NCBI GenBank assembly: GCA_964600685.1
Contig: CAZRKU010000030.1
Span: forward strand, 1 to 32,718
DNA: 32,718 nucleotides
Origin: TMP-24 sp964600685
Lineage (GTDB): Bacteria; Pseudomonadota; Alphaproteobacteria; Rhodobacterales; Rhodobacteraceae
Direction: 5' to 3'
Shown: positions 16,280 to 23,866 of the stretch, piece by piece
Layout of the letters: every line of letters begins with the position of its first letter
Numbering within the stretch: position 1 is the stretch's first letter
Position numbers and translations under genes: made by a program
The notes under the pieces: model-generated
The model's database searches: none
Told to the model about the DNA's origin: nothing
Seen by the model: the letters and a program-made list of their open reading frames with translations, nothing else

Positions 16280-17449
16280 TCAGCCCTCGTCCGTCAGGCG
16301 CGGCAAGCCCAGCAACCCGCGCTTTTCGGCATCCGTCAGGAAAGTGGCCTCCCCCACCCGCTTCCACTGCTGATCCCGCTCCACCGCCAGCGCCGGCACC
16401 TGGTCCAGATCGGGACGCAGTTCCACCTGCTCGCCGAGGTGTGTCGACAGCCAGTAACTCACCGCCGCCGTCACCCGCGTGGCCAGGGGCAGCACCGTCA
16501 GCCGATAGAAAGCCCGGTTGGCCTCCTGATAATTGGCGTAGGTCGCGTCCCCGGACACGCCCAACAACATCGGCGGCACGCCGAAGGCCACCGCGATCTC
16601 CCGCGCCGCCGCCTCCTTGGTCTTCTGGAACTCCATGTCACTGGGGCTGAAGCCCATGGGCTTCCAGTCCAGCCCCCCCTCCAACAGCATCGGCCGGCCG
16701 GCATTGCGCGCACCCTGATGATGCATCTCCATCTCGCTCACCAGCCGGTCATACTGGTCGGGCGCCAGCTGCCCCTGCCCGTCCACGCCCTTGTAGACGA
16801 TGGCCCCCGATGGCCGCGCGGCATTGTCCAGCAGCGCCTTCGACCAGGCACTGGCCGAATTATGCACATCGACCGCCACCGCCGCCGCCTGCATCGGCGA
16901 CAGGCCATAATGGTCATCCTGCGGGTGAAAACTCTTGATATGGCAGATCGGATCCACCGGCCCGGTCATGTCGAAGCGATGCTTGCGGCCCGCCACCACA
17001 TAATCATAGGCCACCGGCCAGCCATCGGCGCCCGGCACCATGTTCATCCGGTCCGACCGCAGCACATGCAGCTCGACCGGCAGGCCCTGATCGCCCACCG
17101 CCTCCAGATAGCCATTCCCGCTGAGCAGAAGCTGGCCATAGAGCGCCTCGAACAGCTCCGCCCGCCCCTGGCCCGGATTGGGTCTTTGGATCAGTTCCAG
17201 AAGCGGATGCAGATCGTAGCGCCGATCGCCATCCTGACAGATCAGCGGCAAGGCTGCCGCCGCCTCCGCAATCAGCTTGACGGCGCGAAAGCCGACGGGA
17301 TTGCCGGAAAAGCCGGTTTTGGTCAGGCTGACCACATCACGCGGGCTCCAGGCCACGCGGCCCGACGATCCCCAGCTGATCGCCCGGCCCGTCGCCGATG
17401 CCTTGACCTCAGGCACATTTTCGCCGCGTCGGAAGAAACTCCAACCCAT
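16280..17449 (-). CDS. GTA gp3, portal protein (HK97 type)
   Basis: This 389-aa portal protein is of the HK97 family: RDVVSLTKTGFSGNPVGFRAVKLIAEAAAALPL near the start, HPLLELIQRPNPGQGRAELFEALYGQLLLSGNGYLE in the middle, and FQKTKEAAAREIAVAFGVPPMLLGVSGDATYANYQEANRAFY towards the end. It forms the dodecameric DNA channel. I prefer the ATG at 17449 (MGWSFFRRG) because GGAG lies 6 bases upstream; ATG codons at 17461 and 17464 are possible, and the open frame back to 17680 is not coding. The stop is 1 bp before the gp3.5 start. A 98-bp gap with a short GCGCGC stem-loop (17531-17547) separates it from gp2. Confidence 0.94.
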   Translation of the reverse strand: MGWSFFRRGENVPEVKASATGRAISWGSSGRVAWSPRDVVSLTKTGFSGNPVGFRAVKLIAEAAAALPLICQDGDRRYDLHPLLELIQRPNPGQGRAELFEALYGQLLLSGNGYLEAVGDQGLPVELHVLRSDRMNMVPGADGWPVAYDYVVAGRKHRFDMTGPVDPICHIKSFHPQDDHYGLSPMQAAAVAVDVHNSASAWSKALLDNAARPSGAIVYKGVDGQGQLAPDQYDRLVSEMEMHHQGARNAGRPMLLEGGLDWKPMGFSPSDMEFQKTKEAAAREIAVAFGVPPMLLGVSGDATYANYQEANRAFYRLTVLPLATRVTAAVSYWLSTHLGEQVELRPDLDQVPALAVERDQQWKRVGEATFLTDAEKRGLLGLPRLTDEG

Positions 17450-17547
17450 ACCGTTCTCCATCATCGCTGAGGGTCCGACCAGGTGCCCTGCACCTTCAGT
17501 CCGGCCCATATATCCCTGCCGGAGGCTCCAGCGCGCCCTGAGCGCGC

Positions 17548-18891
17548 CTAGATCCCCCGGACCTGCGGCACCGGCTGCACCCGGGCCGCGTCGATCATCA
17601 GATCGGTCAGCGCCCAGACCAGCGCATCCACCCGGTCCGGACTTCCCTTGCCCTGATAACCCGTGCGCGACATCCGGCACATCTGATCCTCCAGCGCCCC
17701 AAGACCGCGAACGTGACTGACGCGTCCCTGTTCATAAAGCGCCGCGACCGGCTCTGCCCGCGCCGCCTTGTTGGTCGTCGCCGACACTTTCGTGACCGGC
17801 AGATAGGCATCGACGCTGCGCATCAGACTTTCCACCAGCGCACCGCCCTGATTGACCTCGGCCACCACCCGGCTCGCCCCATGCCGGTGATAGGCGGCGG
17901 CAACGGCTTCGGCCCATTTCTGCGGCGATCCGCCCGAAACGCTGGCATCCTCCAGGACCCAGGCCCGCCAGTCCCTCGGCGGCCCCTCCGTCACCGCGCC
18001 CACAACCACCACCCCGCACTCATCTGCGCCGGGTTTGCCCGATACGGACGGGTCAACACCCACGACGACCCGGCTAAGCCGCTCCGGCCGCTCGCCACGC
18101 GCCGCCTCGATCATGCCGCTGGTCCAGAGCGCACCTTCGACATCCTCGAGCAGTTCACCCGCCAGTTCCTGACGACCAAGCCGCGTGCCCGCGTAACGCG
18201 CCTTCACCTCCTCCAGGAACGAAGCCGCCAGATAGGCCTTGTTCGCCTCGGTCGGCGCATGGGTCACGACGGTCGAGGGATTCTTCAGAATCGCCTTCAA
18301 CACGCTGACATTCTTGGGCGTCGTGGTGACCACCTGCCGGGGATGATCCCCAAGCCGCAGCGCAAACTGCAGCATGTCCCAGGTGTCTTCCGCCTTCCTC
18401 CACTTGGCCAGCTCATCGACCCAGGCCGCATCGAACTGCGGCCCCCGCAGGCTTTCCGGCTCATGCGCCGAAAAGACCTGCGCCACCGCACCGTTCGGCC
18501 AGACCAGCCGCTTGCGACCTGCCTCCCACACCGGCATCCGGTCGGGCGGCGAACAGGCCAGAATCCCGCTTTCGCCGAAAACCATCACCTCGCGTACCTG
18601 CTCGATCGTCTCGCCAACCAATGCCACGCGCCGCGCCGCGCCCTCATCGCGCGGTCGTGATCCTTCAACCTGCGCCCTCACCCACTCCGCCCCGGCGCGG
18701 GTCTTGCCCGCGCCGCGCCCGCCCATGATCACCCAGGTCTTCCACACACCCTCCGGCGGCATCTGGTGCGGCAAGGCCCAGAACTCGAAAAGCCAGGGCA
18801 GCGCCATCAGCGCCGCCTCGCTCAGGCCACTCAGAAACTCCTCAATCACCTCCGGCGTCGCGCAGGCAAGCCAGGCGGCGGCAGATCTCAT
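17548..18891 (-). CDS. GTA gp2, large terminase subunit
   Basis: This 447-aa packaging motor and nuclease is of the DNA-packaging DUF264/terminase_6 type. The ATPase has Walker A GGRGAGKT at 57-64, Walker B AAWVDE with Asp159-Glu160, and a TTTP coupling motif at 189-192. The RNase-H-like nuclease domain has Asp280 in VVVGVDPSVSG. GTA terminases package host DNA by headful rather than their own genes. The ATG at 18891 has GAGGCGG about 9 bases upstream and gives family length; Met codons further upstream would lengthen an already large overlap with gp1. The overlap with gp1 is 50 bp. Confidence 0.95.
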   Translation of the reverse strand: MRSAAAWLACATPEVIEEFLSGLSEAALMALPWLFEFWALPHQMPPEGVWKTWVIMGGRGAGKTRAGAEWVRAQVEGSRPRDEGAARRVALVGETIEQVREVMVFGESGILACSPPDRMPVWEAGRKRLVWPNGAVAQVFSAHEPESLRGPQFDAAWVDELAKWRKAEDTWDMLQFALRLGDHPRQVVTTTPKNVSVLKAILKNPSTVVTHAPTEANKAYLAASFLEEVKARYAGTRLGRQELAGELLEDVEGALWTSGMIEAARGERPERLSRVVVGVDPSVSGKPGADECGVVVVGAVTEGPPRDWRAWVLEDASVSGGSPQKWAEAVAAAYHRHGASRVVAEVNQGGALVESLMRSVDAYLPVTKVSATTNKAARAEPVAALYEQGRVSHVRGLGALEDQMCRMSRTGYQGKGSPDRVDALVWALTDLMIDAARVQPVPQVRGI

Positions 18892-19162
18892 CTCGGGCCG
18901 CCTCGAAATCGAGGGCATAGCCAATGACGCATCCGGCTTCTTCCTTGTGAAGTTTTGCAACCCTTGCCCTTTCCTCAAGCACCAGCAACAGCGCCTGCCG
19001 CATGTCCTTGGCGGCCTGCGTCGTGCTTTTCACATCCAACTCGCCCGATTTGATCCGGCGGATCACGGCCCGAACCTCGTCCGCGATCTCGTCATAAAGT
19101 TCCTCTGCCGCCGTCACCTGCGACTTCGGCCCCGGTTCTGCGCCCGTAAACCTTACTGTCAT
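18842..19162 (-). CDS. GTA gp1, small terminase subunit
   Basis: This 106-aa, mostly helical protein (EELYDEIADEVRAVIRRIKSGELDVKSTTQAAKDMRQALLLVLEERARVAKLHKEEAG) is the first gene of the cluster and the counterpart of R. capsulatus gp1, recognised in the literature as TerS. It forms the ring that feeds DNA to gp2. In GTAs it lacks specific cos/pac binding, which fits random host-DNA packaging (family knowledge). It is preceded by a leader of about 95 nt with a terminator-like hairpin and overlaps gp2 by 50 bp. Confidence 0.88.
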   Translation of the reverse strand: MTVRFTGAEPGPKSQVTAAEELYDEIADEVRAVIRRIKSGELDVKSTTQAAKDMRQALLLVLEERARVAKLHKEEAGCVIGYALDFEAARDEICRRLACLRDAGGD

Positions 19163-19203
19163 TAAGCCCCGCGCCCGCTAGTGCCTGTCCGCACGAGCGA
19201 AAT

Positions 19204-19237
19204 GAAAAAGCGGCGTCCGGGTTACCCCCGCGCCGCT
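19204..19237 (-). terminator. terminator-like hairpin in the 5' leader of the GTA operon
   Basis: On the minus-strand RNA, AGCGGCG (19237-19231) pairs with CGCCGCT (19215-19209) around a 15-nt loop that has its own GGG/CCC pairing, followed directly by a run of U. This is the form of an intrinsic terminator, but it lies between the promoter (-10 at 19264-19269) and the gp1 start at 19162. A competing helix is possible: CGAGCG (19239-19234) can pair with CGCTCG (19199-19194) and would open the stem base. It may attenuate the operon and also block read-through from mltG. Confidence 0.6.
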
Positions 19238-19263
19238 CGCCCACTTCTTCTAGCATGTCCGAA

Positions 19264-19292
19264 GGTATACTTTGGATCGTTCGCCAAGTCAA
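19264..19292 (-). promoter_or_regulatory. candidate sigma-70 promoter of the GTA operon
   Basis: Minus strand: -35 TTGACT (19292-19287), 17-bp spacer, -10 TATACC (19269-19264). The predicted start is near 19257, leaving a leader of about 95 nt to gp1. It is the best promoter match in the region, and the spacer length is ideal. One arm of a 10-bp inverted repeat lies inside the spacer, so a regulator could act here. Confidence 0.6.
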
Positions 19293-19331
19293 GATAAAAC
19301 CATTTTTCCTCAATGGCTTACCGAACGATCC
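19274..19331. repeat. 10-bp inverted repeat flanking the GTA -35 element
   Basis: GGATCGTTCG at 19274-19283 and CGAACGATCC at 19322-19331 are exact reverse complements with 38 bp between them. One arm sits in the spacer of the GTA promoter, the other about 30 bp upstream of the -35 box. Centres are 48 bp apart, which is between four and five helical turns. This could be a pair of operator half-sites for a GTA regulator; no protein is identified. Confidence 0.6.
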
Positions 19332-19332
19332 G

Positions 19333-19347
19333 GTAAGGATCTGTTAA
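19333..19347. promoter_or_regulatory. CtrA-like box upstream of the GTA promoter
   Basis: GTAA-N7-TTAA on the plus strand (TTAA-N7-TTAC on the minus) differs in one base from the CtrA consensus TTAA-N7-TTAA. It lies next to the outer inverted-repeat arm, about 41 bp upstream of the -35 box. CtrA is required for GTA expression in R. capsulatus, mainly through other genes, so a direct site here would be notable. AT-rich tetramers can occur by chance. Confidence 0.4.
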
Positions 19348-19369
19348 GACCCTCGCTCGCCCGGCAGGG

Positions 19370-20521
19370 TCAGTTGCCCTGCTCCGCCTCGATCGCCCGC
19401 CACTTCTCAACGTTCTTGTTATGCTCGGCCAGCGTCTCCGCAAAGACATGCCCGCCCGTCCCGTCAGCAACGAAGAACAGATACTCGGTCTTTTCCGGGT
19501 TCAAGGCCGCCTCGATCGCCGATCGGCCCGGATTGGCAATCGGTCCCGGCGGCAGCCCGTCGATCACATAGGTATTGTAAGGCGTGTTCGACCGCAGTTC
19601 GCTTCGCCGCAGACCCCGCCCCAGAACGCCCTGTCCCTTGGTCAGCCCATAGATGACCGTCGGATCGGTCTGCAGCTTCATTCCCTGCTCCAGCCGGTTC
19701 AGGAAGACGCTCGCCACCCGCGGGCGTTCCTCGGGCACCCCGGTTTCCTTCTCGACGATGGAGGCCATGACCATCGCCTCCTCCGGCGTCTTGTAGGGCA
19801 ACCCGTCCGCACGCTTGTCCCAAAGCTCGGCCAACGTCGCCGCCTGATTGGCGATCATTTCCGCGACCAGATCGGCCCGCGCCTCCCCGCGGATCACCTC
19901 ATATTGCTGCGGCGCAAGCGATCCTTCGGCCGGCACATCCTTCAGATCCCCCGTCAGGAAATCCGCGCGGCTCAGCGCGTCGACCACCTGCCAGCTCGTT
20001 ACCCCCTCGGCCAGCGTGACCTTCAGCCGAACGTCACTGTCTTCGGCATATCTGGCGTAGTCGGCCGGCACACCATCCGCGACCGGATCGAACTTCATCA
20101 CCTCGGCCAGCTCCTGCGTGGCGGGGTCCAGCTCGCTGACCAGAACATCGGCGCCATTCACGCCGATCCGGTAGTTGACCTCCGTGCCGCAGGTCGATTG
20201 GCCGGTGCCGGTGATCGCCCCGACAATCGCCTCCATCGAGGCACCGGCGGGCACAAGATAGGACCCCGCCTTCAGATCGTCGGCGCGGCCGGCATAATCC
20301 GCACCGACCTTGAAGATATAGGGCCAGGCCACCGCCCCGCGCCCCGCCAGATCATCGGCGACGCGGCGGAAGTTCGCCCCTTTCTCGACCTTCAGGCAGA
20401 TCGCCTCCGCCAGCGGGCCGGGGCCGGTATATTGCCCCTTCGCCCACCCGACCAGTGCCGCCAATGTCAGCAGTCCCAGAATGGCGACCGTCAGGAAATT
20501 GGCGACAACATGCTTCCACAT
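19370..20521 (-). CDS. mltG: endolytic murein transglycosylase MltG (YceG family)
   Basis: The product is 383 aa. An N-terminal membrane anchor (about residues 8-27, FLTVAILGLLTLAALVGWA) leads into a periplasmic LysM-like part (about 40-110) and the YceG catalytic domain (about 170-375). It cleaves glycan strands near the membrane and sets strand length with the PBPs. The active-site motif ASIVEKET includes Glu257, followed by FLNRLEQGMKLQTDPTVIYG. The ATG overlaps the fabF stop (TGATG), so the two are coupled. A weak 6-bp hairpin (GACCCT/AGGGTC) covers the stop codon. The GTA promoter follows within 80 bp on the same strand. Confidence 0.95.
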   Translation of the reverse strand: MWKHVVANFLTVAILGLLTLAALVGWAKGQYTGPGPLAEAICLKVEKGANFRRVADDLAGRGAVAWPYIFKVGADYAGRADDLKAGSYLVPAGASMEAIVGAITGTGQSTCGTEVNYRIGVNGADVLVSELDPATQELAEVMKFDPVADGVPADYARYAEDSDVRLKVTLAEGVTSWQVVDALSRADFLTGDLKDVPAEGSLAPQQYEVIRGEARADLVAEMIANQAATLAELWDKRADGLPYKTPEEAMVMASIVEKETGVPEERPRVASVFLNRLEQGMKLQTDPTVIYGLTKGQGVLGRGLRRSELRSNTPYNTYVIDGLPPGPIANPGRSAIEAALNPEKTEYLFFVADGTGGHVFAETLAEHNKNVEKWRAIEAEQGN

Positions 20522-21783
20522 CAGGTCTTTACCTTACCCAGAACCAGACTGGCATTGGTGCCGCCAAACCCGAATGAATTCGACAGCGCCATGTCGATCT
20601 TGCGCTTCACCGCCTTGTTGGGCGCAAGGTCGAGCTTTGGCGCGACCGCCGGATGATCAAGGTTGATCGTCGGCGGCGCGATCTGGTCGCGGATCGCCAG
20701 CACGCAGAAAATCGCCTCGACCGCACCGGCCGCGCCCAACAGATGTCCGATGGAGGATTTCGTCGACGACATCGTGGCCTTCGCCGCCGCGTCGCCCAGG
20801 AGCCGTTCCACCGCACCGAGCTCGATCGTGTCGGCCATCGTCGACGTGCCATGCGCGTTGATATAGTCGATCTGGCCGGGCGTGATCCCCGCCCGCTTCA
20901 GCGCCGCGCTCATGCTGCGGAAGCCGCCATCGCCGTCCTCCGACGGGGCAGTGATGTGATAGGCATCGCCCGACAGGCCGTAACCCAGCACCTCGGCATA
21001 GATCTTCGCGCCGCGCGCCTTGGCATGCTCATATTCCTCAAGCACCACGACGCCCGCACCTTCGCCCATCACGAACCCGTCACGGTCCGCGTCATAAGGG
21101 CGGCTGGCCTTCTGCGGCTCATCCGCCCGTTTCGTCGACAGCGCCTTGCAGGCATTGAATCCGGCGATCCCGATTTCGCTGATCGGGCTTTCCGCGCCGC
21201 CTGCGACCATCACATCGGCATCACCCCACTGGATCAGCCGCGCCGCATCGCCGATGGCATGGGCGCCCGTCGAACAGGCGGTGACGACCGCATGGTTTGG
21301 CCCCTTGAACCCGTAGCGGATCGACACCTGGCCGGAGATCAGGTTGATCAGCGCGCCGGGGATGAAGAAGGGCGAAACCCGCTTCGGTCCCTTTTCCTTG
21401 ATCAGAACCGCCGTTTCGGCGATCGAGTTCAGCCCGCCGATCCCCGACCCGATCATCACGCCGGTGCGCAGGCGGCTTTCCTCGTCCTGCGGCTTCCAGC
21501 CCGCATCCTCGACGGCCATCTGCGCGGCGGCCATCCCGTAAAGGATGAAGTCATCGACCTTGCGGCGGTCCTTCGGCTCCATCCACTGATCCGGATTGAA
21601 AGTGCCGTCCGTGCCATCGCCGAACGGAATTTCACAGGCATAGGTCGTGACGACGTTCGACGTGTCGAACCGCGTGATCGGCCCGGCGCCCGACTGCCCG
21701 GCGATCAGCCGTTTCCAGGTTTCCTCCACCCCGCAAGCCAGCGGCGTTACCATACCCAGACCCGTGACGACCACACGCCTCAT
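20521..21783 (-). CDS. fabF: beta-ketoacyl-ACP synthase II
   Basis: This 420-aa KAS II condenses malonyl-ACP with acyl-ACP in fatty acid elongation in the cytoplasm. The catalytic triad is complete: Cys170 in TACSTGAHAIG, His311 in NAHGTSTMADTIE, and His347 in SSIGHLLGAAG. The C-terminal SNSFGFGGTNASLV motif is present. Length is normal. GAGGGCG precedes the ATG at 21783. It overlaps mltG by 1 bp. It is separated from acpP by the GNAT and HisA-like genes, so the usual acpP-fabF adjacency has been interrupted. Confidence 0.97.
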   Translation of the reverse strand: MRRVVVTGLGMVTPLACGVEETWKRLIAGQSGAGPITRFDTSNVVTTYACEIPFGDGTDGTFNPDQWMEPKDRRKVDDFILYGMAAAQMAVEDAGWKPQDEESRLRTGVMIGSGIGGLNSIAETAVLIKEKGPKRVSPFFIPGALINLISGQVSIRYGFKGPNHAVVTACSTGAHAIGDAARLIQWGDADVMVAGGAESPISEIGIAGFNACKALSTKRADEPQKASRPYDADRDGFVMGEGAGVVVLEEYEHAKARGAKIYAEVLGYGLSGDAYHITAPSEDGDGGFRSMSAALKRAGITPGQIDYINAHGTSTMADTIELGAVERLLGDAAAKATMSSTKSSIGHLLGAAGAVEAIFCVLAIRDQIAPPTINLDHPAVAPKLDLAPNKAVKRKIDMALSNSFGFGGTNASLVLGKVKT

Positions 21784-21886
21784 TCTGCGCCCTCATTTTC
21801 CCGTGCATCAGCGGTTTGATACACGGCAAAGCGCTGAACGGGAAGTGCCGTTCCCTCGGCCGGCGGGCAATCACCGACGGGCCGGG

Positions 21887-22630
21887 TCAGATGAATTCCG
21901 CCACATGCCCGCGCCGCATTCTGCCGAGTTTGAGGGCCTCGCCCAGATCTATGGTCTTGTTGAACAGCGCCCGTCCGACCAGCGCCCCGGAAATATCTCC
22001 CAGAAGCTGCAGGCGCGAAATGTCGTCGAGCGACTTCACGATCCCGCTTGCGATCACCGGCACCCTGGTCGACCGCGCAATCGCCTCGATCATGCCAAGC
22101 GAGGCATCAGTGCCTGAAACATCTGCGGCGATATCGGTCACGACGATGGCGGCAAAGGGCGTCTCGGCAAATGCCTTGATGAACCCATCGGCCATATAGG
22201 CGCTCCGTGCCTTCCAGCCTTCGATCATCACATGCCCTTGCCAGACATCGACAGAAAGAACGATCTGATCGACATGCCGCTCCGCCAGTTCCTTGACCAG
22301 ATGCGGGTTTTGCGCTGCCAGCGTGCCGACGACGACCCGCCCCGCGCCCCTTTCGATCCATTCCTCCACCCGATCGCGCGACCGGAACCCGCCGCCAAGC
22401 TGCACCGGCAGCCCCGCCTCGCGGATGATCCGGGCGACAAGATCGTGGTTGGTGTCCTTGCCGGCCACCGCATCAAGGTCGGTCAGGTGCATCCAGTCCG
22501 CACCGGCATGGGCGAACTCGCTTGCCTTGGCGACCGGATCCACATGCCAGACCGACGCCTCCTCGATCTTGCCGCGCGGCAAGCTCACGCAACGCCCGTT
22601 CTGAAGTTCGATGGTCGGATAGATGATCAT
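21887..22630 (-). CDS. HisA-like TIM-barrel protein with altered catalytic residue
   Basis: This 247-aa protein is clearly related to HisA (ProFAR isomerase): MIIYPTIELQNGRCVSL start, LTDLDAVAG, the phosphate-binding loops QLGGGFRS (77-84) and ASGIVKS, and the central LSVDVWQGHVMIEGW with Asp128. The first catalytic Asp, position 8 in HisA (AIDL), is Glu8 here (TIEL). The middle motif is also unlike the usual DARDG. It is not in a his cluster; neighbours are a GNAT gene and fabF. It may be a divergent HisA that still works, or a paralogue with another sugar-phosphate isomerase role. GGAGG stands 6 bases before the ATG. Confidence 0.85.
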   Translation of the reverse strand: MIIYPTIELQNGRCVSLPRGKIEEASVWHVDPVAKASEFAHAGADWMHLTDLDAVAGKDTNHDLVARIIREAGLPVQLGGGFRSRDRVEEWIERGAGRVVVGTLAAQNPHLVKELAERHVDQIVLSVDVWQGHVMIEGWKARSAYMADGFIKAFAETPFAAIVVTDIAADVSGTDASLGMIEAIARSTRVPVIASGIVKSLDDISRLQLLGDISGALVGRALFNKTIDLGEALKLGRMRRGHVAEFI

Positions 22631-22778
22631 GGCAGTCCTCCCCGCGACGACGATCCGGCGGCGGCCTGCCCGACTGACACAGGGTCCGGCCCGCGCCTCC
22701 TGTTCAGAAGTCTAGCGCGGACGTTGAAGAAAGCACGAAAAATCGCCGGGCGGCCGCAACCCCTGCCCCGACCGTCGA

Positions 22779-23321
22779 TCAGCGCCGATCGTCACCCGCA
22801 ACTTCGCGCCGCAACAGCATGACCCGGTCGCCCCTATCCTCGACCTCGCGCAGCGCGCGGTAGCCCAGCCTCTCGGCGATGGCAAAAGACCCGGCATGGC
22901 CAAGTTCGATCATCGCGACGCTGCACCCGCCGAAGCTCTGCGCGTCGAACCAGGCATGGGCCGTCCCCACCGCCTCGCGCCCGTAGCCTTGCCCGTGCGC
23001 ATCCGTGGCCAGGACCCATCCCGCTTCCGGCACCTCCTCGAAATCCGCGCCAAGGCCACGCACGGCCATGAAAAATCCGCATTGGCCAAGGTACCGCCCG
23101 TCCGACCGGCGCGTGATCGCCCATTGACCGAACCCGTCGACCGCCCAGCTTCCGGCGATCCGCAGAAACGCGCCCCAGCTTTCAGACAGGGGCCGGGGCT
23201 TTGCGCCGATGTAGCGCACGACCTCCGGCTCCTGCCAGACGGCGGCAAACCCGGCAAAATCCGCCTTGCCCATGCCCCGCGGGACCAGGCGGTCGCTGAC
23301 CAGTTCCGGTATCCTGTCCAT
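22779..23321 (-). CDS. GNAT family N-acetyltransferase (RimJ/RimL type)
   Basis: This 180-aa GNAT protein has an N-terminal LVSDRLVPRGMGKADFAGFAAVW as in RimJ/RimL-like acetyltransferases, the core strand RYLGQCGFF, and the acetyl-CoA pyrophosphate loop AHGQGYGREAVGTAHAW. The C-terminal GHAGSFAIAERLGYRALREVEDRGDRVMLLRRE corresponds to the usual N-x-S-x-x-V-x-E-K-L-G-F motif. The substrate is not predictable. ATG at 23321 is preferred over an upstream TTG at 23345, which would run closer to the acpP terminator. It lies between acpP and the HisA-like gene. Confidence 0.85.
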   Translation of the reverse strand: MDRIPELVSDRLVPRGMGKADFAGFAAVWQEPEVVRYIGAKPRPLSESWGAFLRIAGSWAVDGFGQWAITRRSDGRYLGQCGFFMAVRGLGADFEEVPEAGWVLATDAHGQGYGREAVGTAHAWFDAQSFGGCSVAMIELGHAGSFAIAERLGYRALREVEDRGDRVMLLRREVAGDDRR

Positions 23322-23364
23322 TGCCCGACCGCCTGCCACGCTCAATCACCTGCCCGAAATGCAA

Positions 23365-23387
23365 ACGGCACCCGCGAAGGGTGCCGT
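23365..23387 (-). terminator. intrinsic terminator after acpP
   Basis: A perfect 9-bp stem (ACGGCACCC/GGGTGCCGT) closes a 5-nt loop. On the minus strand it is followed by TTTGCATTT. It lies 22 bp after the acpP stop and separates this highly expressed gene from the GNAT gene. Confidence 0.8.
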
Positions 23388-23409
23388 CAGCCGTCAGCCG
23401 GAAGATGTC

Positions 23410-23643
23410 TCAGGCCGCAGCCGAGATGAACTTCACCGCATCGCCGAAAGTCTGGATGGTTTCGGCGGCATCGTCGGGAATCTCGATCCCGAATTCTTCC
23501 TCGAACGCCATGACCAGTTCGACCGTGTCGAGGCTGTCAGCGCCCAGATCGTCGATGAACGACGCGCCTTCGGTCACCTTGTCCCCCTCGACGCCCAGAT
23601 GCTCGACGACGATCTTTTTCACGCGATCAGCGATGTCGCTCAT
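23410..23643 (-). CDS. acpP: acyl carrier protein
   Basis: This 77-aa acidic acyl carrier protein has the phosphopantetheine attachment Ser37 in the GADSLD motif. The sequence MSDIADRVKKIVVEHLGVE and FGIEIPDDAAETIQT is typical. AGAGGA precedes the ATG at 23643. It has its own promoter and terminator, as usual for a very abundant protein, and is followed, after two unrelated genes, by fabF. Confidence 0.97.
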   Translation of the reverse strand: MSDIADRVKKIVVEHLGVEGDKVTEGASFIDDLGADSLDTVELVMAFEEEFGIEIPDDAAETIQTFGDAVKFISAAA

Positions 23644-23660
23644 GTTCAATCCTCTGCTTT

Positions 23661-23680
23661 GCGGGATTTCCCCGCTTTTT
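23661..23680. promoter_or_regulatory. hairpin in the acpP 5' leader
   Basis: GCGGG/CCCGC with a 5-nt loop and adjacent T5 (plus strand) lies about 18 bp upstream of the acpP start. On the acpP transcript it is preceded by an A-run, so it cannot end acpP transcription. It may stabilise the leader. There is no gene on the plus strand that it would terminate. Confidence 0.35.
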
Positions 23681-23767
23681 GGTTTCTCGCTCTGCCGGGC
23701 GGCGCTCGCTCCGCCCCAACAACTTTTACCGCGGTGCCCGTATCGGCACCCCGACAAATCCGCGCCG

Positions 23768-23795
23768 CCTATACCACAGTCTAGACCCGAGGCAA
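23768..23795 (-). promoter_or_regulatory. candidate promoter of acpP
   Basis: Minus strand: -35 TTGCCT (23795-23790), 16-bp spacer, -10 TATAGG (23773-23768). It lies in the 223-bp gap between fabG and acpP, about 120 bp before the acpP start, and would let acpP be made independently of fabD-fabG. Confidence 0.5.
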
Positions 23796-23866
23796 ACGCT
23801 TTCGCAATGGCCCTTCGCCGCAACTCCGCGCAACCGGCGGACCCTGACAACGGGTCGAATGCGGCC

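Noticed and set aside
4160..19162. Ordinary prophage instead of a GTA
   Set aside because: No integrase, repressor, replication or lysis genes and no attachment repeats were seen; gene order and short tape measure fit a GTA.
23661..23680. Plus-strand intrinsic terminator (stem plus T5) upstream of acpP
   Set aside because: No plus-strand gene precedes it; it is kept only as a leader hairpin of acpP.
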